Notes: generated by a model from the sequence alone, not told the origin. Positions 45,901 through 53,136 are shown, counted from the stretch's first letter. The stretch: DNA of 64,000 nucleotides from Kitasatospora sp. GAS204B (GCF_029892155.1 NZ_JARZAG010000024.1:60590-124589); one strand, 5' to 3'. Program-made: numbers and translations.

Positions 45901-46764
45901 CGCCTCACCACCGGAGAAGACCCGGGTGAGCGTGTCGCAGCGGCGGAACTCCTCGGTGTCCAGCATCGCCTGCAGCAGGGTGGGGACGCACTGCAGCGTG
46001 GTGACGTCGTGCTTGATGACCGTCTGGATCAGCGCCTCCGGGTCCCGGAAGATGCCGGGCGCGCCCATCACGACCCGCCCGCCCAGCGCGGGCGCGAGGA
46101 TCTCCCACTGCGCCGCGTCGAAGCTCATCGGCGTCTTCTGCAGCACCGTGGTACCGACGCCCAGGTGCCCGCAGTCCTGCATCCAGCGCATCTGGGACAT
46201 GATGCTGCGGTGCTCGATCATCACGCCCTTGGGCCGGCCCGTGCTGCCCGAGGTGTAGATGACGTAGGCCAGCGCGTCCGGCTTCACCGACTCCTGGCTC
46301 ACCTCGTCACAGCCGCCCTCGACGCAGGTGTGCGAGTCGGCCAGGGTGACGATCCGGGTACCCTGGGGGGCGAGTTCGGTGAGCCGGGAGACCAGGTGGT
46401 CGTGGGTGACGACGACCCGGGTGCGGCTGTCCTCGAGCATGTAGCGCAGCCGCTCCTCCGGGTACTCCGGGGAGAGCGGCAGGTAGGCGGCTCCCGCGTG
46501 CAGGATGCCCCACGCGCCGACCATCAGGTCCAGGGACGGTTCGACGTACAGGCCCACGCAGTCGTCGGCTCCGACGCCCTGCCGGTGGAGGTAGCAGGCG
46601 AGCCGTCTGCTGGCCTGCTCCAGCCCTTGGTACGAGAGGTCCTGGTCGTCGAAGCTGACCGCGATGGCGTCGGGCTGTACCGCTGCCCGCTCGGTGAGCA
46701 GGTCGGGCAGGCTCCTGCCCAGGTGGGTGTCCTGTATTCGCGGGCTGAACTGGGTGCTGTTCAA
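42925..46764 (-). CDS. indC: Indigoidine synthetase (single-module NRPS, A-Ox-T-TE; BpsA/IndC type)
   Basis: A 1279-residue NRPS that should cyclise and oxidise two L-glutamines into the blue pigment indigoidine. Adenylation core: AYVIYTSGSTGRPKG (about 166-180), FDAAQWEILAP (215), GELYIGG and TGDLAQW (401). An FMN oxidase domain is inserted in the A domain at about 540-850 (RKTYRFYDGG, LGFMSSGYSSKTGHPLP). The A10 Lys is at 910, the carrier Ser 968 (ASGGNSLIAV) and the thioesterase Ser 1097 (WGYSFGARV). Length and order match BpsA of S. lavendulae. The start is a rare TTG at 46764 with AAGGAGG at ideal spacing. It needs a phosphopantetheinyl transferase from elsewhere. Confidence 0.95.
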   Translation of the reverse strand: MNSTQFSPRIQDTHLGRSLPDLLTERAAVQPDAIAVSFDDQDLSYQGLEQASRRLACYLHRQGVGADDCVGLYVEPSLDLMVGAWGILHAGAAYLPLSPEYPEERLRYMLEDSRTRVVVTHDHLVSRLTELAPQGTRIVTLADSHTCVEGGCDEVSQESVKPDALAYVIYTSGSTGRPKGVMIEHRSIMSQMRWMQDCGHLGVGTTVLQKTPMSFDAAQWEILAPALGGRVVMGAPGIFRDPEALIQTVIKHDVTTLQCVPTLLQAMLDTEEFRRCDTLTRVFSGGEALSRQLARAILDELPWVSLVNLYGPTECTINATAHLVDPEAIEQGPGSIPIGVPVDNTQCYILDENRAPVGIGETGELYIGGVQLARGYMHREEQTCERFVPSPFVPTDRLYRTGDLAQWNPDGSIQFAGRVDNQIKLRGYRVELDEIALAIEEHSWAKRAAAIVVDDPRTGFQNLVACIELNPKEAALMDQGNAGGHHQSKASKLQVKAQLSNPGLREPEELAGLPVVELAGKQESERQRRETFARKTYRFYDGGQVSRADLLELLAPQPVSSLSRGLDELMSAELGEILRWFGQFHSEERLLPKYSYASPGALYATQLYLETGGIAGLESGVYYYHPLEHTLVRIGPATAGSGRYLEAHFVGKKRAIEPVYKNNIQEVLEFETGHMLGVFEEILPEYGLNIRPSAYHPSVKSSLGVAEEDYYLGTFEIYSNDGDPRPDPTEVYLQAHPGRVDGLSAGLYRYADGELEPISPDLLQPKHVIAINQQVYDRSSFGISAVSRTDQDWLAYIDLGRKLHQLQRNGIGLGFMSSGYSSKTGHPLPAARRLDEILASRGIATGPSYFFLGGKVSEEQIRSEGMYEDTVHMKGPAEIIKDELAQLLPDYMLPNRVLVLDALPLTANGKVDAKALAASEQVRSANTGGTFVAPATATERWLAEVWGHALKYEDVSVEDEFFASGGNSLIAVALVNRINRERGTQLPLQVLFEAPKLVDLAARIDSGGTEAASRLVLLHNGGADTPVFCWPGLGGYPMNLRLLGREIGLDRPFYGVQAHGINAQEVPYSTIREMAAADVAEIRRVQHDGPYMLWGYSFGARVAFEAAWQLEQLGERVEDLLLICPGNPKVRQADGAQYGRESSYRNPAYVTILFSVFAGSISGPDLQRCLEVTRDEDSFVAFVHALLPSLGEPMIRRITRIVQETYEFEYSFRELSQRQLDAPVTMFKATGDDYSFIEGSSGYSATPPTVVTLKGDHYSVLKEAGVAELVAAIRERLAR

Positions 46765-47237
46765 GGTTCCCTCCTTCGCTTACTGAGACTGGTCGTGGCG
46801 CTCTGCTGACGGGACGTCAGTCGATGGGTGGGCCCGCTGCCGGCCGGAGGCTGGGGGGAGGGTGGCGGCCGGCGCCGGGGCTCGGCGCATGGCGGACCAA
46901 GGCCCGGCCGAGCGCGAGGAGGAGCGGCCCGGCGGGCAGCGCCGCGCAGGCGGTCCACCCGGGCCTGCCTGCTGACTCTTTGTCAGTTCTTCAGTAAGCT
47001 GTCCGGCGGCTTCGCGGGCGGCCACGACCGTGCGGGATCACCGGGCGGCCGGCCGGCGCTCCGGAGATGTCGATCAAGCCGCTCGGCACACGGCTCCACC
47101 GCGCTCGCACGGATGACATGGTCCCCCCTGCTCCAGATCGCCCTGGGCGACATCAGGCCGCGGCGCGTGCTCGCGACCCGGCGGTGCCGCCGGTGCCGGC
47201 CCGACAGGCGGCTAGCCACCCGCTGCCGACACCCCTC

Positions 47238-47281
47238 ATTCGACTGACCATCTTTCAGACTGTCAATCACCGTGTCAATCA
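47238..47281 (-). promoter_or_regulatory. Candidate indC promoter with repeated TGATTGACA boxes
   Basis: On the minus strand TGATTGACA occurs twice, 12 bp apart (47261-47269 and 47273-47281). The inner TTGACA (47261-47266) is 17 bp from a -10-like TCGAAT (47238-47243). This would start the indC mRNA near 47230 and give a 5' leader of about 465 nt. The remaining stretch 46765-47237 is GC-rich and shows no gene that I can support. Confidence 0.45.
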
Positions 47282-47347
47282 AATTCGAACAGGTCATCCA
47301 TAGAGGAGGAAGTCGAGGCGGTGCGGTGATCCGGGACAGCACGCAGA

Positions 47348-47386
47348 CGCCGGTGGGAAGTCGGCCGAGCCGACTTCCCACCGGCG
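47348..47386 (-). terminator. 18-bp perfect hairpin after the GDSL hydrolase gene
   Basis: Perfect arms at 47348-47365 and 47369-47386 with a 3-nt loop (cga) lie 12 bp downstream of the GDSL-ricin hydrolase stop on the minus strand. It is an intrinsic terminator without a U tract and separates this gene from indC. Confidence 0.8.
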
Positions 47387-47398
47387 CAAGGGAACTGA

Positions 47399-49042
47399 TC
47401 AGCCGTGCAGGTACACGATCCCGAGCTTGGTGAGCTGCCAGAGCTGGGCCGGCGCACCGGTGTCGGCGGCCAGCTCGACGAGCGGGTTGCCCTGGGCGTC
47501 GTGGGCCGCGCCGGCGGTGGCGACCATGCCGGTGCTCTGCGAGTCGGCGAGCTTGTAGTGCCCGTTGCCGTCCGGCTCGAAGATCCAGTGCTGGTTGGCG
47601 CCGCCGTTGCAGCTCCACTGCTCAAGCTGGGTGCCGGCGGTGGTGACGGCGCCGGTGGCGTCCAGGCACATGGCGCGGTTGCCGGTGAAGTCCATCTCGT
47701 AGCTGCCGCCGGACTTGGCCTCCAGCACGAAGGACTGGTTGAGGCTGCCGTCCGCCGGATAGTTGATGGCGGGTCGGCCGTTGGTGCTGTCACCGTAGGT
47801 GCCGCCGCCGGAGAGGTCGAGCACCTGACCGGTGGCCGCGTTGGTCAGCTGGTACCAGGCGCCGTCCTCCGGCACGTCACCGAAGGGCTGATGGGCCGTC
47901 AGCGGCATGATCGTGGTGCCGTCGGCCTGGTCGAGGGTGCAGTACGCCTCCTGCTGGCCGGGCGCGTTGTAGAACTCGCCGAGGCAGGTCCCCTCGCCGT
48001 GGTAGCCGGCGACCCGCGGGTGGTACGACTGCCGGATCTCGTTCTCGCAGAGCGAGAGGATGCCGATCGAGTAGTCGCAGCCGTTGCGGGTGTTCTCGGA
48101 GAGGTCGATCACGTCGCCGTTGGTGTACTCGTACGGCGAGCTGGTCCACTCGGCGCAGACCTCGTGGCCGTAGGAGACCCGGCGCTGGTCCAGGAAGCGC
48201 ACGCCGGGGACGGCCTCGGCGGCCTGCCGCAGCGCGTCGTCGAAGGTCGGCACCACCCAGTTGTGGCCCCAGGCGAGGTCCTCGGGGAACGCGGGGCAGC
48301 CCTGGGCCAGCTTGGTCGCGGGGTCGTTGCTGCGGATGTCGGGGGTGATCGGCGTGTAGTACGACTGGTAGACCAGCTGGTAGGAGCCGTCCGCGTAGCC
48401 GGCGGCCCGCATGGTCTGGCGGATGTCGGTGATCGCGGCGGTCACCTTGGGGATGATCTTGGCGGCCCGCTGGGTGATCGTGGCGTTGCCGATGGTGTCC
48501 CGGCAGCCCTGGGACTTGGGGATCGGGAAGTACTGAGCGAGGCAGCTCTCCATGATCCCGCTGAAGTCGAAGTCGTCGTTGGCGCCGATCGTGACGACGA
48601 CCATCTTGACGTCGTACTTGGCCGCGGTCTGGGCGAGTTGGACGTCCTGCTTGGGCTCGCCGAAGTCGCCGAAGCCGCCGCCGGTGATCTTCGCCAGGGT
48701 CGGGTCGCTGGTCAGGTCGCCGGTCTGGGCGCCGGAGCAGGCCAGGTCGACAGGGGTGAGGCCGGACAGGCCGGTGTCGAAGATCACCGACTGGGAGTGG
48801 CGGTGACAGTAGTTCGTCGGCCCGTCGGTGCCGGGGAAGTAGCCGTCGTTGGTGTCGGTCCCGGCGCCCTCGCCGGATATCGCGCTGTCGCCGAGCGAGA
48901 CGATCGCGCCCGGCAGGGCGGCTCGCGGGCTCGCGGCGGCGGCGTGCGCCGGTGGGGCGCCGGCGGCCAGGCCGAGGGTGGCGACCAGTGCGGCCACGGC
49001 CAGCAGGGCGGTGGGCGGACCTGCGGTGAGTCTCCTGATCAC
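47399..49042 (-). CDS. Secreted SGNH/GDSL hydrolase with C-terminal ricin-type lectin domain
   Basis: A 547-residue exported enzyme. A signal peptide of about 34 residues ends in AHA-AAAS. The GDSL block is IVSLGDSAISGEGAGTD with catalytic Ser near 53; TIGANDDFDFSG supplies the Gly/Asn oxyanion residues and a His lies in the later RQSYHPRVAGYHG block. Residues about 390-547 carry a ricin B-type beta-trefoil (AWYQLTNAATGQVLDLSGGG, LEQWSCNGGANQHWIFEPDG) that should bind carbohydrate. It probably cleaves acyl or acetyl esters on polysaccharide or lipid outside the cell. The start is GTG at 49042 with AGGAG. Confidence 0.9.
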   Translation of the reverse strand: MIRRLTAGPPTALLAVAALVATLGLAAGAPPAHAAAASPRAALPGAIVSLGDSAISGEGAGTDTNDGYFPGTDGPTNYCHRHSQSVIFDTGLSGLTPVDLACSGAQTGDLTSDPTLAKITGGGFGDFGEPKQDVQLAQTAAKYDVKMVVVTIGANDDFDFSGIMESCLAQYFPIPKSQGCRDTIGNATITQRAAKIIPKVTAAITDIRQTMRAAGYADGSYQLVYQSYYTPITPDIRSNDPATKLAQGCPAFPEDLAWGHNWVVPTFDDALRQAAEAVPGVRFLDQRRVSYGHEVCAEWTSSPYEYTNGDVIDLSENTRNGCDYSIGILSLCENEIRQSYHPRVAGYHGEGTCLGEFYNAPGQQEAYCTLDQADGTTIMPLTAHQPFGDVPEDGAWYQLTNAATGQVLDLSGGGTYGDSTNGRPAINYPADGSLNQSFVLEAKSGGSYEMDFTGNRAMCLDATGAVTTAGTQLEQWSCNGGANQHWIFEPDGNGHYKLADSQSTGMVATAGAAHDAQGNPLVELAADTGAPAQLWQLTKLGIVYLHG

Positions 49043-49260
49043 GCATGACTCCTAGGTGGGGGGTGCGGAGTGGTGCGGTGAGCGGGTTCACATCGTAGGT
49101 ACTGACAAGTAGTGCAACAAGGCTCGTGACAGCGAAACTTGAGTCATCCTCACGTCCCGCTGGGCCGAAGATGTCCAGCCAACGCGGCGCCAGGCATGCC
49201 GAAGCCGCCGCCGATCGCCCCAGGAGGAGAGGCGATGGACGGCGGCTCCGCGGGGCGTGA

Positions 49261-49500
49261 TCAGCCCTCGTTGACGCAGGTGTTGCCGAACGCCGGGTTC
49301 AGCAGGCCGATCACGTCGACGCTGTTGCCGCAAGCGTTGACCGGGATGTGGATCGGAACCTGGATGGCGTTGCCGGAGAGCACACCGGGGGAGCCGGCCG
49401 CGACGCCCTCGGCGCCGGAGCTGGCCAGGGCGGTCCCGGCACCCGCGGCGACGATGCCGACCACGGCGGCGCCGACAGCGGCAGCCTTCTTGACGCTCAT
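49261..49500 (-). CDS. Short chaplin
   Basis: A 79-residue hydrophobic amyloid-forming coat protein. A 27-residue signal peptide precedes one chaplin domain (GAEGVAAGSPGVLSGNAIQVPIHIPVNACGNSVDV, then NPAFGNTC). The two Cys form the conserved disulphide. No sortase motif follows, so it is a short, secreted chaplin that assembles on aerial hyphae and lowers surface tension. AAGGAG precedes the ATG. It is divergent from three plus-strand chaplins. Confidence 0.93.
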   Translation of the reverse strand: MSVKKAAAVGAAVVGIVAAGAGTALASSGAEGVAAGSPGVLSGNAIQVPIHIPVNACGNSVDVIGLLNPAFGNTCVNEG

Positions 49501-49541
49501 ATTGAGTCTCCTTGTTGCTGAGCACGATGCGTGCATGATCA

Positions 49542-49568
49542 GCAACGACCTCTTTGCCGACCAGTTGT
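49542..49568 (-). promoter_or_regulatory. Candidate ECF-type promoter of the minus-strand chaplin
   Basis: On the minus strand ACAACT (49563-49568) and CGTTGC (49542-49547) are 15 bp apart, 41 bp before the start codon. ECF sigma factors usually read an AAC-containing -35. BldN is the obvious candidate because chaplins are its known targets, but the assignment is by eye. Confidence 0.3.
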
Positions 49569-49579
49569 GGGCATCGGCC

Positions 49580-49596
49580 ACGAATCACCCATTCGT
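49580..49596. promoter_or_regulatory. Inverted repeat between divergent chaplin genes
   Basis: The arms acgaat and attcgt with a 5-nt centre lie in the 254-bp gap between the divergent chaplin genes. The repeat is in a good position to control either promoter. No known binding consensus is matched. Confidence 0.3.
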
Positions 49597-49754
49597 ACGC
49601 ATCGGGCCGGCACCGGCCCGCCCCCGGCCACCTGGCGCCGCCAGGCGATCGGGTGATCCCGCCGGGTGCCCGTTTCCGCCCGTGCCGCCGGTCGTTCTAG
49701 CTCGGGAAGCCGCTTCACACCGTCAGCAACCGTAGGCAGAAAGAGAATTCCGTC

Positions 49755-49994
49755 ATGCGCAAGCTCGTCCACAGCGCGTTCGGCGCGGCCGCCGCCGCTG
49801 CCCTGATCCTCGGTGGCGCCTCCATCGCCTCCGCCCACGCTGGTGCCGAGGGCGTCGCGGCCGGCTCCCCCGGCGTGCTCTCCGGCAACCTGATCCAGGT
49901 TCCCGTGCACATCCCGGTCAACCTCTGCGGCAACACCGTCGACGTGATCGGCCTGCTGAACCCGGCGTTCGGCAACACCTGCGCCAACGTCTGA
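49755..49994 (+). CDS. Short chaplin
   Basis: A 79-residue chaplin. The signal peptide (MRKLVHSAFGAAAAAALILGG) ends near SAHA; the mature protein is a single chaplin domain with GVLSGNLIQVPVHIPVNLCGNTVDVIGLL and a final FGNTCANV carrying the second Cys. It has no C-terminal sortase signal. The ribosome binding site is weak (AAAGAG). It is first of three plus-strand chaplins. Confidence 0.93.
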   Translation: MRKLVHSAFGAAAAAALILGGASIASAHAGAEGVAAGSPGVLSGNLIQVPVHIPVNLCGNTVDVIGLLNPAFGNTCANV

Positions 49995-50076
49995 CGTACC
50001 GCCTGAAGTACCCATCCGGCGGGCTCGGTCGGCTCGGCCGACTTTCGCCCGGCGGAGTGATTCCGGGCAGTTGACC

Positions 50077-50104
50077 GGAACCTTCCGATCGCCATTCCTG
50101 TTTC
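50077..50104 (+). promoter_or_regulatory. Candidate ECF-type promoter of second plus-strand chaplin
   Basis: GGAACC (50077-50082), a 16-bp spacer and TGTTTC (50099-50104) end 56 bp before the start codon. The layout matches the motif read upstream of rsbN (GTAACC-N16-CGTTTC). It may be a BldN promoter. Confidence 0.35.
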
Positions 50105-50160
50105 GCCGGGTGCCCCGGGATGTTCAGAACCGGCCCCGAGAAATCAACGGAGGATTACCC

Positions 50161-50403
50161 ATGCGCAAGCTCTCGAAGACCCTCGTCCTGACCACCGCCG
50201 CCGCTGGCCTGCTGCTCGGCGGCGCCGGCCTGGCTGCCGCCAGCTCGGGTGCCGAGGGTGCTGCGGTCGGTTCGCCCGGCGTGCTCTCCGGCAACCTGAT
50301 CCAGGTTCCGGTGCACGTCCCGGTCAACCTCTGCGGCAACACCGTCGACGTGATCGGTGCGCTGAACCCGGCGTTCGGCAACACCTGCGTCAACAACGGC
50401 TGA
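50161..50403 (+). CDS. Short chaplin
   Basis: An 80-residue chaplin: signal peptide to about residue 28 (LLLGGAGLAAA), then the single chaplin domain with Cys in PVNLCGNTVDV and in FGNTCVNNG. It is nearly identical in its domain to its neighbours, which suggests tandem duplication. GGAGG is 6 nt before the ATG. Confidence 0.93.
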   Translation: MRKLSKTLVLTTAAAGLLLGGAGLAAASSGAEGAAVGSPGVLSGNLIQVPVHVPVNLCGNTVDVIGALNPAFGNTCVNNG

Positions 50404-50435
50404 CAGCCCCAGTCACGGCTGAGTAGGAGACCTCC

Positions 50436-50702
50436 ATGCAGACCAAGAAGATCGCCATCCTGACCACCGCGGCCGCCGGCCTGGTGCTCGGTGCCGCGGG
50501 TGCCGCCAACGCCAGCGCGGGTGCCGAGGGTGTCGCCGCCCACTCCCCCGGCGTCGGCTCCGGCAACGCCATCCAGGTGCCGGTGCACATCCCGGTCAAC
50601 CTCTGCGGCAACAGCGTCAACGTGATCGGCCTGCTGAACCCGGCGTTCGGCAACACCTGCGTCAACGCCGAGCCCGAGCACCACCACGACGACGACTGCT
50701 GA
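50436..50702 (+). CDS. Chaplin with His/Asp-rich tail and an extra C-terminal Cys
   Basis: An 88-residue chaplin. Signal peptide to about residue 27, then the chaplin domain (two Cys, in VNLCGNSVNV and FGNTCVNAE). After the normal end it adds EPEHHHDDDC: three His, three Asp and a third Cys as the last residue. That tail could bind metal or make an intermolecular disulphide. Most short chaplins end a few residues after the second Cys. The 32-bp gap to the previous chaplin suggests an operon. Confidence 0.9.
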   Translation: MQTKKIAILTTAAAGLVLGAAGAANASAGAEGVAAHSPGVGSGNAIQVPVHIPVNLCGNSVNVIGLLNPAFGNTCVNAEPEHHHDDDC

Positions 50703-50724
50703 GCAGAAGAAGTCGCGTGTGAGT

Positions 50725-50758
50725 GTCGGCCCCCGGACTTCCCCGTCCGGGGGCCGAC
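50725..50758 (+). terminator. 14-bp stem terminator after the chaplin operon
   Basis: Perfect 14-bp arms at 50725-50738 and 50745-50758 enclose ttcccc, followed by gccttt. The hairpin ends the chaplin transcript before the next secreted-protein gene. Confidence 0.75.
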
Positions 50759-50802
50759 GCCTTTCCCGGAACCGGACCGGTTCTCGACTGAGAAGGACCC
50801 CC

Positions 50803-51177
50803 ATGAGCCTCACCACCACCAGTGGCGCGCTGGCCGCGCTCGGGGCCGCGCTGCTGCTCAGCCCGGCCGTCGCCGGCACCGCCGCGGCCGCCGCCAAGGA
50901 ACCCACCGCCCAGTTGCAGCCGACCGACGTCGCCCCTGCGATCGGCGCCCTGGGCAGCACCACCGGCTACGTCACCGGGCCGGTCAAGGACCTGCGGCTG
51001 GACCCGTTCGCCCAGTCCAGCGCCGACCCGTTGAACAACGCGGTCGCCGTCAAGCCCGACAACCCGGGCATGCGACCGGTCAGTTCCTCGGCCGTCACCG
51101 GCGCGCTCAGCGACGGCGGCGGGGCGAAGGACCTGCCGGTCCTGAAGCTGCTGATGGGCGCGGTGCCGGGCCACTGA
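50803..51177 (+). CDS. Small secreted protein of unknown function
   Basis: A 124-residue protein. The N-terminus (MSLTTTSGALAALGAALLLSP) is a Sec signal with a cut near AAAA-K, leaving about 95 residues rich in Asp, Pro, Ser and Ala, with no Cys. I recognise no domain. It lies between chaplins and a second secreted protein with similar composition, so it may act in the aerial coat. GAAGGA precedes the ATG. Confidence 0.65.
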   Translation: MSLTTTSGALAALGAALLLSPAVAGTAAAAAKEPTAQLQPTDVAPAIGALGSTTGYVTGPVKDLRLDPFAQSSADPLNNAVAVKPDNPGMRPVSSSAVTGALSDGGGAKDLPVLKLLMGAVPGH

Positions 51178-51206
51178 GCACCCGTCAGGCCGGCAGGCGG
51201 ACAGCG

Positions 51207-51240
51207 CGAGGCCCGGTGCGGGTGAACGCACCGGGCCTCG
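51207..51240. terminator. 14-bp stem hairpin between convergent secreted-protein genes
   Basis: Perfect arms at 51207-51220 and 51227-51240 with a ggtgaa loop sit between the two converging genes. It is probably a bidirectional terminator. Confidence 0.75.
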
Positions 51241-51266
51241 GCGCAGCGCGGGCCGGCGGCCCCGCC

Positions 51267-51947
51267 TCAGCTCTGCGAGCTGTTCCCCAGCGCCTCGTCG
51301 GTGGTGGCCATGGTGGTGGTGAGCAGGTCCTGCGCGGTCTTCGTCAGCGGGGCGTGCTGGTCGGGACCGCCGAGGCTGGCCTTGGCCCCAGGCACCGCCG
51401 AGACCGCGCCGGGCACGATCCGCGGGTCCAGGTCGCCGGTGGACAGGGCGCCGTCCTTCAGCTGGCCGTCGGCGCCCTCCACGAAGCCCAGCGGGTGCCC
51501 GAGGCCCACCGCCGGGCCGACCGCCTTCAGCGGCGCCTCGGGCGCGGTCAGGTCCAGGTTGCCGGGCCGCACCCCGTCGGCCAGCGCCGGCACCGGCACG
51601 TTGGAGTCCAGGCTCGGCCCGACCTTGCTGAAGTTGAGCGACGGCACCACCCGGTCCGGCACCAGCTGGTGCTTGTCCTGCGCGGTCGGCACCGGGGGCA
51701 GCACCGGCGAGGCGGGCAGCGCACCGGTCACGTCGCCGCCCAGGCCGCCGAGCATCGGCGCGTGCTGGGTGACCGTCTCCAGCGGGACCCGGAGCGGCAC
51801 GGTCTTGGTCGCCAGCCCGTTCTCCAGCGAGGCCACCTGGTCGGGCGTCATCGTCTGGGGGCCGGCCGCGGCCGCCACCCCCTGGCCCGCGATCGCCGAG
51901 GCGCCAACCGCCAGCAGCAGTGCACCGGTCCGCTTGGAGAGCTTCAT
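51267..51947 (-). CDS. Secreted protein of unknown function
   Basis: A 226-residue exported protein. The signal peptide is MKLSKRTGALLLAVGASAIAGQGVAAAA. The mature part is rich in Pro, Val, Leu, Asp and Gly, has no Cys, and contains short repeated LP/VP motifs (PASPVLPPVPTAQ, VPVPALADGVRPG). No domain is recognised. The low complexity suggests an extended surface or scaffold protein. Its promoter region is shared with rodlin 1. Confidence 0.65.
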   Translation of the reverse strand: MKLSKRTGALLLAVGASAIAGQGVAAAAGPQTMTPDQVASLENGLATKTVPLRVPLETVTQHAPMLGGLGGDVTGALPASPVLPPVPTAQDKHQLVPDRVVPSLNFSKVGPSLDSNVPVPALADGVRPGNLDLTAPEAPLKAVGPAVGLGHPLGFVEGADGQLKDGALSTGDLDPRIVPGAVSAVPGAKASLGGPDQHAPLTKTAQDLLTTTMATTDEALGNSSQS

Positions 51948-52319
51948 CGTCTTCCCTGATCCGATCTCTTGAGGCAGTGGGTCATCCGTTTCAACGACCC
52001 GGCACCACAGGAGTGGGCACGGATTAACCGGAACGGCGTATTAATAAGACCGACACGCTGTGGCATCCGGTCGTACCGAATTTTTCCCGGCACGCCTCGC
52101 GTAACTTTCCTGCCCGCCGTTCTTTGATACCGGTGTCACCGCAGGACGAGCACGACAACGGCCGGATCGGACGCCCGATCGCTCCGCAGCCGGAGAACTG
52201 CCGGATGTGATCGATTCCTGAATACGCCGCACAAGTCATGGTGACCAGCAGACCAGGTCAATTCGTTGCACGGATTGCACCCAGACGCAGCGGACGCAGC
52301 AATCCAGAGAGGAATTCCC
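51948..52319. other. 372-bp divergent promoter region between secreted protein and rodlin
   Basis: No gene is seen here. The stretch is AT-richer near 52025-52110 (taattaataag, gaattttt), as expected for promoters of two divergent coat-related genes. A possible ECF-like GTGACC with CGTTGC 17 bp away lies near 52240-52270, less convincing than the chaplin sites. Confidence 0.4.
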
Positions 52320-52658
52320 ATGATCAAGAAGACCCTGGCCTCCGTCGGCCTGGTGGCCGCCGCCATGGCCGCCGGTGTGACGCCCGCGATGGCCATCGGC
52401 AACGCGGACGGTTCCGGCGCTTCGCTGCAGGGCAACGGTGGCACCAACAACACCGGCACCTGGGGCAACCACAGCCCGAACTTCCACTTCCTGGACAACC
52501 CGAACATCTGCCTGCCGGAGATCCACCACGTGCAGGTCGGCCTCGTGCCGGTCCAGGCGGACATCCCGGTCGGCAACCAGCAGCTGCACCAGGTCTGCAA
52601 CGTCGGCCAGCCGACCCAGACGAACGGCGACGGCGCCGCCTCGCACCTGATCGGCTGA
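52320..52658 (+). CDS. Rodlin (RdlA/RdlB family)
   Basis: A 112-residue secreted protein. Signal peptide to about residue 25 (AMAIGNADGSG), then the rodlin domain: NPNICLPEIHHVQVGLVPVQADIPVGNQQLHQVCNVGQ with two Cys. Rodlins organise chaplin fibrils into the paired rodlets on aerial hyphae and spores. GAGAGGAATTCCC precedes the ATG. It forms a tandem pair with the next gene. Confidence 0.94.
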   Translation: MIKKTLASVGLVAAAMAAGVTPAMAIGNADGSGASLQGNGGTNNTGTWGNHSPNFHFLDNPNICLPEIHHVQVGLVPVQADIPVGNQQLHQVCNVGQPTQTNGDGAASHLIG

Positions 52659-52676
52659 CGAGCCCTCGGCTCGCCC

Positions 52677-52721
52677 CCGTTCCATCCGCTCCACCCGTTT
52701 CACCCGTTCCACCCGTCTGCA
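52677..52721. repeat. 9-bp degenerate tandem repeat between rodlin genes
   Basis: Four and a half copies of a ccgttccac-like 9-mer (ccgttccat, ccgctccac, ccgtttcac, ccgttccac, ccgtctgca) follow the first rodlin stop. It looks like local slippage; no function is known. Confidence 0.55.
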
Positions 52722-52752
52722 GTCCCAACCCAGTAGCAAGAGAGAGCACCCC

Positions 52753-53091
52753 ATGCTGAAGAAGGTCCTCGCCACCGCCGGCCTGGCCACCGCCGCCATC
52801 GCGATGTCCGCCGCCCCCTCGATGGCGATCGGCGACGCGGACGGCTCCGCCGCCTCGGTCCAGGGCAACGGTGGCACCAACGCCACGGGCACCCACGGCG
52901 ACCACAGCCCGAACTTCCACACCCTGGACAACCCGAACATCTGCCTGCCCGAGGTGCACCACGTCCAGGTCGGCCTCGTGCCGGTCCAGGTCGACGTGCC
53001 GGTCCTCAACCAGCAGCAGCACCAGATCTGCAACGTGGGCCAGACCACCCAGTCCAACGGCGACGCCCCGCTGTCGCACCTGATCGGCTGA
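52753..53091 (+). CDS. Rodlin (RdlA/RdlB family)
   Basis: A 112-residue rodlin, same length as its neighbour and very similar in the mature domain (NICLPEVHHVQVGLVPVQVDVPVLNQQQHQICNVG, ending LSHLIG). Signal peptide to about residue 25. The pair matches the usual two-rodlin arrangement in Streptomyces. The ribosome binding site is AGAGAG. Confidence 0.94.
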   Translation: MLKKVLATAGLATAAIAMSAAPSMAIGDADGSAASVQGNGGTNATGTHGDHSPNFHTLDNPNICLPEVHHVQVGLVPVQVDVPVLNQQQHQICNVGQTTQSNGDAPLSHLIG

Positions 53092-53108
53092 TCAAGCCCC
53101 CTGCACGG

Positions 53109-53136
53109 GCGGACCGGTCGGCCCCGGCCGGTCCGC
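53109..53136 (+). terminator. Hairpin after second rodlin
   Basis: Arms gcggaccgg (53109-53117) and ccggtccgc (53128-53136) form a 9-bp stem 17 bp after the rodlin stop, probably a terminator for the rodlin transcript. Confidence 0.6.

Noticed and set aside
42322..46809. Two long plus-strand frames antisense to indC
   Set aside because: Shadow frames of the NRPS; composition is nothing like a real protein and the NRPS motifs are on the minus strand.
46983..47618. Small frames upstream of indC on both strands, including one with MTCSNLIDTVIDSLKDG
   Set aside because: They cross the promoter region, have no convincing ribosome binding site in context and no family; I treat the stretch as leader and promoter.
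47405..49048. 547-codon plus-strand frame, same length as the GDSL hydrolase
   Set aside because: Exact antisense shadow of the hydrolase gene, Val/Gly/Arg-rich, no signal or domain.
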